Source of the DNA: Helicobacteraceae bacterium
GTDB taxonomy: Bacteria; Campylobacterota; Campylobacteria; Campylobacterales; Sulfurimonadaceae
Length of the DNA stretch: 5,859 nucleotides
Reading direction: 5' to 3'
Assembly: GCA_027057185.1 (NCBI GenBank)
Contig: JALUJE010000004.1
Coordinates: 1 to 5,859 of the forward strand
The notes under the pieces were generated by a model that saw only the letters and a list, made by a program, of their open reading frames with translations, did not search any database and was not told the DNA's origin. Made by a program: the position numbers and the translations under genes. This document shows, in pieces, positions 1 to 5,618 of the stretch (the stretch's first letter is position 1; each line of letters starts with the position of its first letter).

Positions 1-275
1 CATTAAAACCGAAGTCTCGTCATGCCAAGGTGAAAAGTGTTCTTAACGGCAAGGTTATTCTTGCCAAGGGAACGCCACTGCTTGACAATGTTGTCATCAT
101 TGAACATGCTAACGGCATGCATACCATCTATGCCTATTTAACACAGATTGCACCGACAATTAAAAAGGGAACCCGACTGAAAAAAGGTTCGGTCATCGGA
201 CGTGTCAATAAAGAGCTGATGTTTGAGGTCACACAGCAAAACTACCATATCGACCCTATGCAACTCATCCACTAA
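1..275 (+). CDS. EnvC-like LytM/M23-domain murein hydrolase activator, C-terminal fragment
   Basis: The frame is open from the left edge (reading ..LKPKSRHAKVKSVLNGKV..) to TAA at 273-275, so this is the 3' end of a longer gene. The GTG at 30 is an internal Val codon, not a start. The pattern is that of a LytM/M23 fold: NGKV, VVIIEHANGMHTIYAYL, a KKGSVIGRV turn, then LMFEV and IDP near the end. Active M23 enzymes have YAHL and an HLHFE motif. Here these read YAYL (135-137 encodes the Tyr) and ELMFE (213-227), so the visible catalytic and zinc-binding histidines are missing. That is the EnvC-type condition, in which a non-catalytic LytM domain activates periplasmic amidases during septum splitting, usually under FtsEX control. 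In Campylobacterota such a gene commonly follows ftsE and ftsX. Its upstream neighbours lie outside the window, so the role is inferred from the domain. It converges with flgH. Confidence 0.82.
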   Translation, partial: LKPKSRHAKVKSVLNGKVILAKGTPLLDNVVIIEHANGMHTIYAYLTQIAPTIKKGTRLKKGSVIGRVNKELMFEVTQQNYHIDPMQLIH

Positions 276-985
276 AATGGCCAGACTGCCTTAAGAATTT
301 TCGTGCCCCATCCTTGCTGCGTTGCTCTGTCAAGCTCTCCTTGGGAACTGTAAGAGATTTTGGCATCACTGATTTTATCGGAGCTAATCTGATTGTTCTG
401 ATCAATATCATACGGGCGGATTACTCCACTGATCTGAATAATCTGCTTCTCATCATCAATGAGCATATCCCGTCGTCCGGCAATAAAATAGTTACCGTTT
501 TCAAGTACTTTAATAATGCGCGCTGAAATAGTCGTTTTAAACGATGCTGCCTTACTATAGGATCCTTTTCCTGCAAAAGAACTGCTGGAGTTGGCATTAA
601 ACCCGATGTTAGTCAATCCACTGGCTTTATTCATCAAAGACGACACTGCGCCGTTATTGCCTCCTGCGCTAAAGGTACCACCGCCAAGTTGCGTGGTATC
701 ACTCTCAGATATTTTTTTGTTAACACTGTTGGAACTGTTTGTATTTTCCGTGATACTGACAGTGACAATATCATTAACATGCATCGCCTTATGGTCGGAA
801 AAAAGTGGATTGTCACCTTGTCCAAAAATACTACCACTGGATGCAAAATTATTTTCTTCCTCTTTAGAAGGCATCTGCTCGACATACTCCGGCGGCTTAA
901 AATCCAGTTTAGGGTCACTTAATTTCGCAGTACAACCACTAAAAAGCGTTAACATGGTCATAAATAACAGAAGTACATTTATCAT
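272..985 (-). CDS. flgH: Flagellar basal-body L-ring lipoprotein FlgH
   Basis: FlgH forms the L-ring in the outer membrane around the flagellar rod. The 237-aa product starts with a lipoprotein signal (MINVLLLFMTMLTLFSGC) with lipobox LFSGC and acylated Cys18. Family landmarks are GSIFGQG followed by LFSDHKAMHVNDIVTVSITE (about 51-80), the strand VLENGNYFIAGRRDM (160-174) with QISGVIRPYDI (184-194), and the C-terminal GWGTKILKAVWPF. A Gly/Ser/Asn-rich stretch at about 100-145 matches the variable middle part of FlgH. Length is normal. The ATG at 985 is preceded directly by an in-frame TGA, so no longer start exists; Met9 and Met11 would shorten the signal peptide. Only a weak purine stretch (GCGAGA) precedes the start. 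A sigma-54 promoter match lies at 1021-1036, fitting the usual RpoN control of rod and hook genes in this phylum. It stands apart from other flagellar genes, and its stop overlaps the convergent EnvC-like gene by 4 nt. Confidence 0.96.
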   Translation of the reverse strand: MINVLLLFMTMLTLFSGCTAKLSDPKLDFKPPEYVEQMPSKEEENNFASSGSIFGQGDNPLFSDHKAMHVNDIVTVSITENTNSSNSVNKKISESDTTQLGGGTFSAGGNNGAVSSLMNKASGLTNIGFNANSSSSFAGKGSYSKAASFKTTISARIIKVLENGNYFIAGRRDMLIDDEKQIIQISGVIRPYDIDQNNQISSDKISDAKISYSSQGELDRATQQGWGTKILKAVWPF

Positions 986-989
986 TCAA

Positions 990-1018
990 TTGTCTCGCAT
1001 TATAATTTTGATAAAATT
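990..1018 (+). promoter_or_regulatory. Probable sigma-70 promoter for yqeY
   Basis: A perfect TATAAT lies at 1001-1006 and a second -10-like TAAAAT at 1012-1017. TTGTCT at 990-995 is 16 nt upstream of the second and could serve as a weak -35. Either choice puts the start within about 20-35 nt of the yqeY ATG at 1046. The 10-mer TATAATTTTG at 1001 recurs exactly at 4691 in front of kdsB, which supports it as a -10 context used in this genome. Which of the two boxes is used cannot be decided from sequence. The region overlaps the leader of the divergent flgH transcript. Confidence 0.5.
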
Positions 1019-1020
1019 AA

Positions 1021-1036
1021 AGCAAATTTAGTTCCA
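1021..1036 (-). promoter_or_regulatory. Sigma-54 (RpoN) -24/-12 promoter for flgH
   Basis: Read on the minus strand, the sequence is TGGAAC (1036-1031), five bases TAAAT, then TTGCT (1025-1021). The consensus is TGGCAC-N5-TTGCW, so there is one mismatch, and the invariant GG and GC are separated by exactly 10 nt. Transcription would start about 12 nt further on, near 1010, giving a leader of roughly 25 nt before the flgH ATG at 985. In Campylobacterota, RpoN with the FlgSR two-component system drives rod and hook genes, so site and target agree. The -24 element shares base 1036 with the AAGGA ribosome binding site of divergent yqeY. Seen directly: motif and spacing. Inferred: activity. Confidence 0.78.
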
Positions 1037-1045
1037 AGGAAAAAT

Positions 1046-1489
1046 ATGACGCTTCGTAATCAGATAAAAGAGGATATTAAAACAGCTATGAAAGCCAAAG
1101 ATACTGCCAGACGTGATGCACTACGTCTGCTTGATAGCGCCATGAAACAGATTGAAGTTGATGAGCGAAAAACCTTAAGCGATGATGATGTCATCGCCAT
1201 TATTGCCAAACAGGTCAAACAACGCCATGACTCTGCCACACAATACCGAGATGCCGGTCGCGATGATTTACTGGAAAAAGAGCTGGCGGAAATTGCCATC
1301 TTTGAAACCTATCTGCCGCAACAGTTAAGTGATGATGCTCTACGTCGTGCCCTTGAAGAGATTATTGCGCAAACCGGAGCGCAGAGCATGAAAGATATGG
1401 GAAAAGTAATGGGTGCCGCTAAAAAAAGCATTGGCAATGTAGCAGACGGCAGACGCATCAATGAATGTGTCAAAGCATTACTGGGATAA
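1046..1489 (+). CDS. yqeY: GatB/YqeY domain-containing protein
   Basis: A 147-aa stand-alone YqeY protein of normal length. The family is related to the C-terminal tRNA-binding domain of GatB, a subunit of the Asp/Glu-tRNA amidotransferase; the exact role of the free protein is not firmly established. Recognisable parts are an N-terminal helical half with LRLLDSAMKQIEVDERK (26-42), LSDDDVIAIIAKQVKQRHDS (44-63), the middle EIAIFETYLPQQLSDD (82-97), and the C-terminal MKDMGKVMGAAKKSIGNVADGR (115-136), the part most like GatB. AAGGA at 1036-1040 sits 5 nt before the ATG, which supports this start. It is divergent from flgH, convergent with trpC, and appears to be a single-gene transcript. There is no sign of damage. 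Confidence 0.95.
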   Translation: MTLRNQIKEDIKTAMKAKDTARRDALRLLDSAMKQIEVDERKTLSDDDVIAIIAKQVKQRHDSATQYRDAGRDDLLEKELAEIAIFETYLPQQLSDDALRRALEEIIAQTGAQSMKDMGKVMGAAKKSIGNVADGRRINECVKALLG

Positions 1490-1510
1490 ATTTACATGTA
1501 TTTTTATATT

Positions 1511-1534
1511 CCAAAATACCAGATGGTACTTTGG
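1511..1534. repeat. Inverted repeat (hairpin) between convergent yqeY and trpC
   Basis: CCAAA (1511-1515) pairs with TTTGG (1530-1534), followed by one A/C mismatch, then TACC (1517-1520) with GGTA (1525-1528) around the loop AGAT. It is the only notable structure in the 53-nt gap between two convergent stop codons and may end transcription from either side. There is no U-run after the stem in either direction: T-rich 1501-1505 lies before it on the plus strand, and the minus-strand continuation is A-rich. It is therefore not a canonical intrinsic terminator. Confidence 0.4.
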
Positions 1535-1542
1535 GCACGCTC

Positions 1543-2343
1543 TCAGGAAGGACACCCCTCACCTGTTTTAAGGCAGTGTAGCGCATGCTCAACATTCTCC
1601 TGACGCATCAGCGACTCACCAACTAAAAAGGCATCAACGCCCGCTTTATGGAGATCTGGAAGTTGTCCATGTTCGTAAATACCACTTTCAGCAACAATGA
1701 TTTTACCGTTGGGAATCAGCGGTATGAGCTTGTGACACAGCTCCATATCCATCTCGAATGTTTCTAGGTTTCGATGGTTAATGCCAATAATGTCGGCACC
1801 GGCATAAATAGCTTTGGTCAAATCACTTTTATCGTGAATTTCAACCAGTGCTTCCATACCCAAATGCCGGGTATAGTTCAGCAGTGATTTTAGCTCTTTA
1901 CGACCCAATGCTTTGGCAATCAAAAGCACAAAATCGGCTCCATACACCAATGCCTCCACCAGCTGATACTCTGAAACAATAAAATCTTTACGCAGCAGCG
2001 GAATACCGACATACCGACGAATACCCGAGAGATATTCCAGATCTCCTTGAAAAAAGTGTGGTTCGGTAAGTACCGAAATGGCATTGGCACCGCCGCGCTC
2101 ATACCCCTGAGCAATAGCAAAAGGATCAAAATCTTCACGAATTACTCCTTTAGAAGGGCTTGCTTTTTTGACTTCGGAAATAATACGGTACGGCTCATCT
2201 TCTGTAGCTATCAAAAAAGGTCGTACGTCTCGTGGGGCTCGTGCATTAAAAGCCAGTGAACGTCCCAACCAATCTATGGTGTACTCTTTTTGGCGAATGG
2301 CCAGATCTTCTCGGGTTTTTTTGATAATATCGTCTAAAATCAT
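1543..2343 (-). CDS. trpC: Indole-3-glycerol-phosphate synthase TrpC
   Basis: A cytosolic TIM-barrel enzyme of tryptophan synthesis that converts carboxyphenylamino-deoxyribulose phosphate to indole-3-glycerol phosphate, CO2 and water. The 266-aa protein is full length and monofunctional. Residues matching the known active site are all present: Glu57 and Lys59 in SEVKKASPSKG, Lys119 in LLRKDF, Glu168 in ALVEIH, Asn189 in GINHRNL and Ser220 in AESGI. VGESLMR (241-247) forms the C-terminal phosphate-binding part. The ATG follows directly on the TAG of the TPR lipoprotein gene with no gap. The ribosome binding site AGAGGA (2359-2354) lies inside that upstream gene, so translation is probably coupled. 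No other trp gene is in the window; trpC is the last gene of an otherwise unrelated cluster, so it is unlikely to share control with a trp operon. It faces yqeY across 53 nt. Confidence 0.97.
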   Translation of the reverse strand: MILDDIIKKTREDLAIRQKEYTIDWLGRSLAFNARAPRDVRPFLIATEDEPYRIISEVKKASPSKGVIREDFDPFAIAQGYERGGANAISVLTEPHFFQGDLEYLSGIRRYVGIPLLRKDFIVSEYQLVEALVYGADFVLLIAKALGRKELKSLLNYTRHLGMEALVEIHDKSDLTKAIYAGADIIGINHRNLETFEMDMELCHKLIPLIPNGKIIVAESGIYEHGQLPDLHKAGVDAFLVGESLMRQENVEHALHCLKTGEGCPS

Positions 2344-3618
2344 CTACTTCGTTTCCTCTAAACATTTTTCTATGGCATTCATATGTTCTTGAACCTCTGT
2401 GTCGTCCTTGCCCAAAGTCGCAATGACTTGCTGCATGAGCTCATATGCCTCTTGACAGCGATGTAGCTTGTAATACCCCCACGCTAACGAGTCCAAATAA
2501 AATGACGACTCCGGCTCTACTTTCAGTGCACGTTTTACATATGCAATCCCCTCTTTTACTCCCAAATCATGGTCAATCATCAGGTATCCCAAATAATTTA
2601 AAAAAAGCGGATCTTCATTTTGTATCACAACCTCTTTTAAAGTACGCATGACATGATGAAGAGTTTTCAAATTCTCTTTATCGTTACTGGCTTCATACTC
2701 AAAAATCACACTTTGCCCCAAAAATGAGCTCTCGGCACTCTCTTCATAAATTTTTCTTGCCAACTTGGCTGCTTTGGTATAGTTTCGTGCATTCACATAC
2801 AGTTGCAACAGCATCTTATCATTGGCATGATATTTTTCTAAAAACATAATGAGTTTTGGAAATTCTTGCTGATACCGATAAATATTGATTATGGCCTCGG
2901 CAACGCGCGGATCTCTTTTTGTCTCATACATACGAAGATAAATGGAGAGCATCCCTTCTATATTGTTCTGATTACTGTAAAATCCCGCTAAACGGCTACA
3001 TACAACCTGAGAACAGCCGTGAAGTCTGTTATGTGTCTCTAGGTAAGAGATGGCATCTTCTTTACGATCTAGGTTGACATAGAGCGTGACGGCTAACGTA
3101 TCTAAAATTTTTTCATTATATGCAATGGCATAGGCACTTTCTAAATACTTGATTGCCATATTGTAGTGCTCTTCTTTTTGGTAGATTTCACTCACGAGCA
3201 GGTAATCGCCCTCTTCCTTGGTAATCTCCAGCAGTTGCAAAGCAAGCTGTTTGGCCTCGTCCAGACGATTTTGTTTTATTAGCGCCGCAATTTTAAAGCG
3301 CATCAGTTGCGGTAACGGTGTGGTTTCTTTTTGCAGATACTGTGTCGTACGTGCAATGACATCATCATAGCTGTCGTTATCAAGAAGCATCATCATACTA
3401 CGGTACAGATATTCATTATTTTTGGTGTTCTGGTACAAAACGTCATAATATTGCGATGCCTCAGCATAGTGCTGATTGACCTCAGCATCGAGCGCATACA
3501 TAATATACTCGTCTTCCTTGGCAAACGAGTGTATGGGTTGCACCGTAGGCTGCGGTTCATAACGGACACACCCAGAAAAGAGCAGTAACAGTAGTAGTAG
3601 CGGCACCCATTTAATCAT
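2344..3618 (-). CDS. TPR-repeat outer-membrane lipoprotein
   Basis: A 424-aa product beginning MIKWVPLLLLLLLFSGC, a lipoprotein signal peptide with lipobox LFSGC and acylated Cys17. The residue after Cys is Val, which does not suggest inner-membrane retention. The mature part is all-helical and TPR-like. Candidate repeats include about 36-66, 69-99, 103-133, 137-167, and a better-conserved C-terminal pair at 335-369 (FLNYLGYLMIDHDLG..) and 373-403 (YLDSLAWGYYKLHRCQEA). Cys202 and Cys207 form a close pair that could become a disulfide in the periplasm. TPR lipoproteins usually act as scaffolds in envelope assembly; the partner here is unknown. The frame stays open upstream to an ATG at 3771, but only the ATG at 3618 places the signal peptide at the N-terminus. 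That ATG overlaps the ykgJ stop (ATGATTAA) and has GGGGA 6 nt upstream. The stop codon directly precedes the trpC ATG. Confidence 0.88.
   Translation of the reverse strand: MIKWVPLLLLLLLFSGCVRYEPQPTVQPIHSFAKEDEYIMYALDAEVNQHYAEASQYYDVLYQNTKNNEYLYRSMMMLLDNDSYDDVIARTTQYLQKETTPLPQLMRFKIAALIKQNRLDEAKQLALQLLEITKEEGDYLLVSEIYQKEEHYNMAIKYLESAYAIAYNEKILDTLAVTLYVNLDRKEDAISYLETHNRLHGCSQVVCSRLAGFYSNQNNIEGMLSIYLRMYETKRDPRVAEAIINIYRYQQEFPKLIMFLEKYHANDKMLLQLYVNARNYTKAAKLARKIYEESAESSFLGQSVIFEYEASNDKENLKTLHHVMRTLKEVVIQNEDPLFLNYLGYLMIDHDLGVKEGIAYVKRALKVEPESSFYLDSLAWGYYKLHRCQEAYELMQQVIATLGKDDTEVQEHMNAIEKCLEETK
3611..3618 (-). other. ATGATTAA start/stop overlap between ykgJ-like and TPR lipoprotein genes
   Basis: On the minus strand the lipoprotein ATG (3618-3616) and the TAA of the upstream Cys-cluster gene (3613-3611) share the octamer ATGATTAA. 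This geometry suits reinitiation by terminating ribosomes. GGGGA at 3629-3625, six nt from the ATG, gives an independent initiation site. Both facts argue against the longer open frame that begins at 3771. Confidence 0.75.
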
Positions 3619-3991
3619 CGACAATCCCCGGACACTCATCATGAAGTTCTTGCATATTGGTTTTAAAATAGTCCCAAAACGGAAAGGTGCGGCACTGCTG
3701 CGGACGTACATCATACACCAAACATCCTCCTGCGTCTCGAGAGTAGAAAATACAGTCATACGACATACCAACGCGTTGCTCTTTGAGTGTATATTTATAC
3801 CCTTTTTTTAGTAAATAGTGTTGTGCAAACAATTGTTTTTCCATCTGCAAATGCGCCGCCATGGCTTCCACCTCGGAACGTGTAACGAAAATATTACCGC
3901 TCTCTCCCGTACAGCATCGTCCGCCGCACTCAGCACATGCAGTGGTATCAAATGCATATGCAAACCCTTGTTGCCTGATTAAAGTCGACAT
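3611..3991 (-). CDS. YkgJ-family cysteine-cluster protein (putative zinc/iron-binding)
   Basis: A 126-aa soluble protein with eight cysteines in the arrangement known from the YkgJ / zinc-iron-chelating-domain family. An N-terminal CAECGGRCC (Cys19, 22, 26, 27) is followed by single cysteines at 80 (YDCIFY), 90 (GGCLVYDVRP), 100 (QQCRTFPFWDYF) and 120 (DECPGI). The C-x(9)-C-x(9)-C spacing with RPxxCRxFPFW is the family signature. These residues probably bind a metal ion or a cluster; the biochemical role is unknown. The start at 3991 overlaps the upstream methyltransferase gene by 13 nt. AAGGA at 4009-4005 is 13 nt away, longer than usual, so initiation may depend on coupling. No later Met would keep the full N-terminus. 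The gene itself overlaps the next one by 8 nt. Confidence 0.9.
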   Translation of the reverse strand: MSTLIRQQGFAYAFDTTACAECGGRCCTGESGNIFVTRSEVEAMAAHLQMEKQLFAQHYLLKKGYKYTLKEQRVGMSYDCIFYSRDAGGCLVYDVRPQQCRTFPFWDYFKTNMQELHDECPGIVDD

Positions 3992-4674
3992 TTTATGCTG
4001 TGCGTCCTTGCTTTTTGGTAAACCTGTTGCGCCTCACGAGAAAATTCACTGCCCTCAAATGCAACAAACGGTGGTAATGTTTTCATTAATGACTTTGAAT
4101 TTTTTCGTGCATGTACCATTACCAGAGATGCATTTCTATCCAATTTTGAATGGACAAATTGTACCGTAACAACCCTTAATTTCACGGCACTCAACTCAGC
4201 ACAAAGCAGTGCAAATTGTGACGGGTCATAACAGAAAATAAAATGACCTTGAGGTTTCAACAGAACTGCGACATTTTTAAAAAAATCCTGAAGCGGTAAG
4301 TGGATGTTGTAGCGCGCCGTATGACGCATACTGTCACTGCTTCGCGATGCACCGTCATGATAAAACGGTGGATTCGAAACAATATAGTCATAACCCAAAC
4401 TGTCTTCAAAGGTTAAAAAATCCTGATGGTGTATTTTACATGTAATGTTATTGACTCTGGCATTATGCGCGGCGTATGTTGCAAATGCTTTCTGTTTTTC
4501 TACCATTTCCAGTGTTGTTTTTGGAAAATCTCGCGCTAGCAACAGACCAATAACCCCACTGCCGGAGCCGACATCCAGTACTCTGCCTTTGGGTGCCAAA
4601 CGACCAATAAAATCGTACAAAAAGAGGGAGTCGCTGTTGTAGCAATAACTCGACTCCGGCTGATAAAGCAGCAT
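3979..4674 (-). CDS. trmN: tRNA1(Val) (adenine(37)-N6)-methyltransferase-type enzyme
   Basis: A 231-aa class I SAM-dependent methyltransferase. Motif I is VLDVGSGSGVIG (32-43), the acidic end of strand 2 is EMVEKQ (56-61), and the catalytic motif IV NPPF (101-104) marks N6-adenine or amino-group methylation. The N-terminal YQPESSYCYNSDSLFLYDFI and the segment MRHTARYN after NPPF fit the TrmN6 (E. coli YfiC) group, which methylates A37 of valine tRNA1. Related NPPF enzymes (PrmC-like, RsmC-like) are possible alternatives, but length and N-terminus favour TrmN6. The ATG at 4674 has AAGGGG (4684-4679) 4 nt upstream. It is the first gene of the cluster running to trpC and is divergent from kdsB, sharing a palindromic promoter region. 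Its 3' end overlaps the next gene by 13 nt. Confidence 0.87.
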   Translation of the reverse strand: MLLYQPESSYCYNSDSLFLYDFIGRLAPKGRVLDVGSGSGVIGLLLARDFPKTTLEMVEKQKAFATYAAHNARVNNITCKIHHQDFLTFEDSLGYDYIVSNPPFYHDGASRSSDSMRHTARYNIHLPLQDFFKNVAVLLKPQGHFIFCYDPSQFALLCAELSAVKLRVVTVQFVHSKLDRNASLVMVHARKNSKSLMKTLPPFVAFEGSEFSREAQQVYQKARTHSIKCRL

Positions 4675-4690
4675 CCGTCCCCTTCTTTGG

Positions 4691-4708
4691 TATAATTTTG
4701 AAATTATA
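4691..4708. promoter_or_regulatory. Face-to-face overlapping promoters for trmN cluster and kdsB (palindrome)
   Basis: TATAATTTTGAAATTATA is an inverted repeat with 8-bp arms (4691-4698 and 4701-4708) and a TG spacer. The left arm supplies a perfect TATAAT for rightward transcription (start near 4703, about 27 nt before kdsB). The right arm supplies a perfect TATAAT on the minus strand (start near 4696, about 22 nt before trmN). No good -35 is visible on either side; the -35 areas would lie at the ends of the two coding regions. Both promoters fit in only 55 nt between the genes, so two polymerases could not be bound at once. The palindrome could also be a regulator site. Confidence 0.65.
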
Positions 4709-4729
4709 CAACTTCAAGGTTAAATCATC

Positions 4730-5446
4730 ATGATAATTATTCCCGCACGGCTTGCATCAACCCGTTTTCCTCAAAAAGTCCTTGCCGATATCGGCGGTCT
4801 TCCCATGGTAGTTCGTACTGCCAAAGCGGTTGAGCATCTTGATCGTGTTGTGGTTGCAGCAGATGATGATAAAATTATTGCGACATGCAAACATTACGGT
4901 ATTGAAGCAATGCTCACCTCCGATACTCACAAAAGCGGAACCGACCGCATTAATGAGTGCGCCAATCTTTTACAGCTTGATGATGACGATTTGGTTATTA
5001 ACATTCAGGCTGACGAACCCTTTATTGAACCCGAAGTACTCTCCAAGCTCATATCACGCCTCAATGCCCTTAAGCAAGCTCGTACACCGTTCATTATGGG
5101 AAGCTGCTATAACGCCATCAATGCCGAAGCCGCCCAAGACCCCAATCTGGTAAAAGTCGTCTTGGACTCCGAACACAATGCCCTCTATTTTTCCCGTTCC
5201 CTCATCCCTTACAACCGTAGCGGTAGTGCTACTTATTTTGGACATATCGGCATCTACGGCTTCACCAAAAGAAGCCTTCATGAGTTCTGCGCTCTTGATG
5301 ATGCCCCAATTGAAGACATAGAAAAACTCGAACAACTCCGGGCTGTTTATCATACTAAAAAAATTGCCATGGTCAAAGTTGCCAGTACCGGTTTTGGTAT
5401 AGACACCAAAGAAGATTTAAAAAGAGCTATAGAGATTTTTCTTTAA
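4730..5446 (+). CDS. kdsB: 3-deoxy-manno-octulosonate cytidylyltransferase (CMP-KDO synthetase) KdsB
   Basis: A cytosolic enzyme that activates KDO with CTP to give CMP-KDO and pyrophosphate, needed for the inner core of lipopolysaccharide. The 238-aa product is full length. The N-terminal nucleotide-binding loop is IIPARLASTRFPQKVLADI (3-21). HKSGTDRI (67-74) binds sugar or nucleotide, NIQADEP (91-97) holds the metal-binding Asp95, YFGHIGIYGF (169-178) and LEQLRA (200-205) are typical family blocks, and GFGIDTKEDL (221-230) carries the second metal ligand Asp225. The start is fixed by the conserved N-terminus. AAGG at 4716-4719 is 10 nt from the ATG, a weak placement. It is divergent from the methyltransferase cluster and probably transcribed alone; the next gene is 183 nt away. 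Confidence 0.97.
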   Translation: MIIIPARLASTRFPQKVLADIGGLPMVVRTAKAVEHLDRVVVAADDDKIIATCKHYGIEAMLTSDTHKSGTDRINECANLLQLDDDDLVINIQADEPFIEPEVLSKLISRLNALKQARTPFIMGSCYNAINAEAAQDPNLVKVVLDSEHNALYFSRSLIPYNRSGSATYFGHIGIYGFTKRSLHEFCALDDAPIEDIEKLEQLRAVYHTKKIAMVKVASTGFGIDTKEDLKRAIEIFL

Positions 5447-5480
5447 AAACAGTCCCTATTTTACTGGAGTTTTTACTTTT

Positions 5481-5512
5481 GGGAAGATCACCTTCTCATC
5501 TCTTTGCTTTAG
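5481..5512 (+). terminator. Weak candidate terminator after kdsB
   Basis: GGGAAG (5481-5486) pairs with CTTCTC (5492-5497), with one G-U pair and the loop ATCAC. It is followed by a pyrimidine-rich stretch ATCTCTTTGCTTT. The stem is only 6 bp and the tail is not a pure U-run. A second, weaker possibility is AAAA-CAGT (5446-5453) with ACTG (5463-5466) and TTTT (5470-5473), bulged by GAG, before a T-rich run to 5480. One of these may end kdsB transcription. Confidence 0.33.
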
Positions 5513-5524
5513 ATAATATATAAT
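5512..5524 (+). promoter_or_regulatory. AT-rich promoter before the right-end genes
   Basis: GATAAT (5512-5517) and a perfect TATAAT (5519-5524) overlap in an AT-rich stretch preceded by T-rich DNA, as in many Campylobacterota promoters without a -35 box. Transcripts would begin at about 5524 or 5531. This would serve the ribosome binding site at 5533-5539 and the phosphatase-like gene at 5630. Confidence 0.5.
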
Positions 5525-5618
5525 GTATCAAAAAAAGGAATACTATGCCAAAGAAGCAGATGCCTCTAACCAAGTTCAAGCACGCATAGCAAAAACACTA
5601 AAGGCAATAGGCAAATAA
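5523..5618 (+). pseudogene. Small open frame, possibly a frameshifted remnant or small gene
   Basis: The frame from ATG 5523 to TAA 5616-5618 encodes 31 aa with a coding-like second half: YYAKEADASNQVQ (residues 7-19), then ARIAKTLKAIGK. I do not recognise it. ATG 5523 lies within the -10 box and lacks a ribosome binding site, so the local promoter could not supply it. The good site AAAAGGA (5533-5539) instead points to ATG 5545 in another frame, which ends after 14 codons at 5587-5589 (MPKKQMPLTKFKHA). A one-base shift near 5547 would join this well-placed start to the longer frame, suggesting a frameshifted or decayed gene, a sequencing error, or a leader peptide. It may also be non-coding. 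The phosphatase-like ATG is 11 nt downstream. Confidence 0.3.
5533..5539 (+). promoter_or_regulatory. Ribosome binding site AAAAGGA before ATG 5545
   Basis: AAAAGGA followed by ATACT and ATG gives the 5-nt spacing also seen for yqeY in this window. It is the best-looking initiation site in the 5447-5629 interval, yet the frame it opens stops after 14 codons. Confidence 0.5.

Noticed and set aside
30..275. GTG at 30 as the start of a complete small gene
   Set aside because: The frame is open to the left edge and the residues before it continue the LytM domain, so this is a fragment of a longer gene.
591..1031. Long open frame on the plus strand opposite flgH
   Set aside because: It lies antisense to a clear FlgH gene, has no family resemblance, and runs through the divergent promoter region.
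2083..2100. TTGGCAC inside trpC as a sigma-54 promoter
   Set aside because: The GC element is not at the required 10-nt distance from GG, and no gene follows in that direction.
3575..3605. CTA triplet run in the poly-Leu signal peptide as a phase-variable repeat
   Set aside because: There are only three pure CTA copies, and changes in units of three would keep the frame, so no on/off switching is expected.
3619..3771. N-terminal extension of the TPR lipoprotein
   Set aside because: It overlaps the ykgJ-like gene and would bury the signal peptide. The ATG at 3618 has a better ribosome binding site and the stop/start overlap.
5054..5353. Minus-strand open frame opposite kdsB
   Set aside because: It is a shadow of a well-conserved KdsB frame with no ribosome binding site or recognisable domain.
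5446..5480. T-rich stretch after kdsB as a strong intrinsic terminator
   Set aside because: The only stem (CAGT/ACTG with a bulged AAAA/TTTT extension) is too weak to call strong; it is mentioned only as an alternative.
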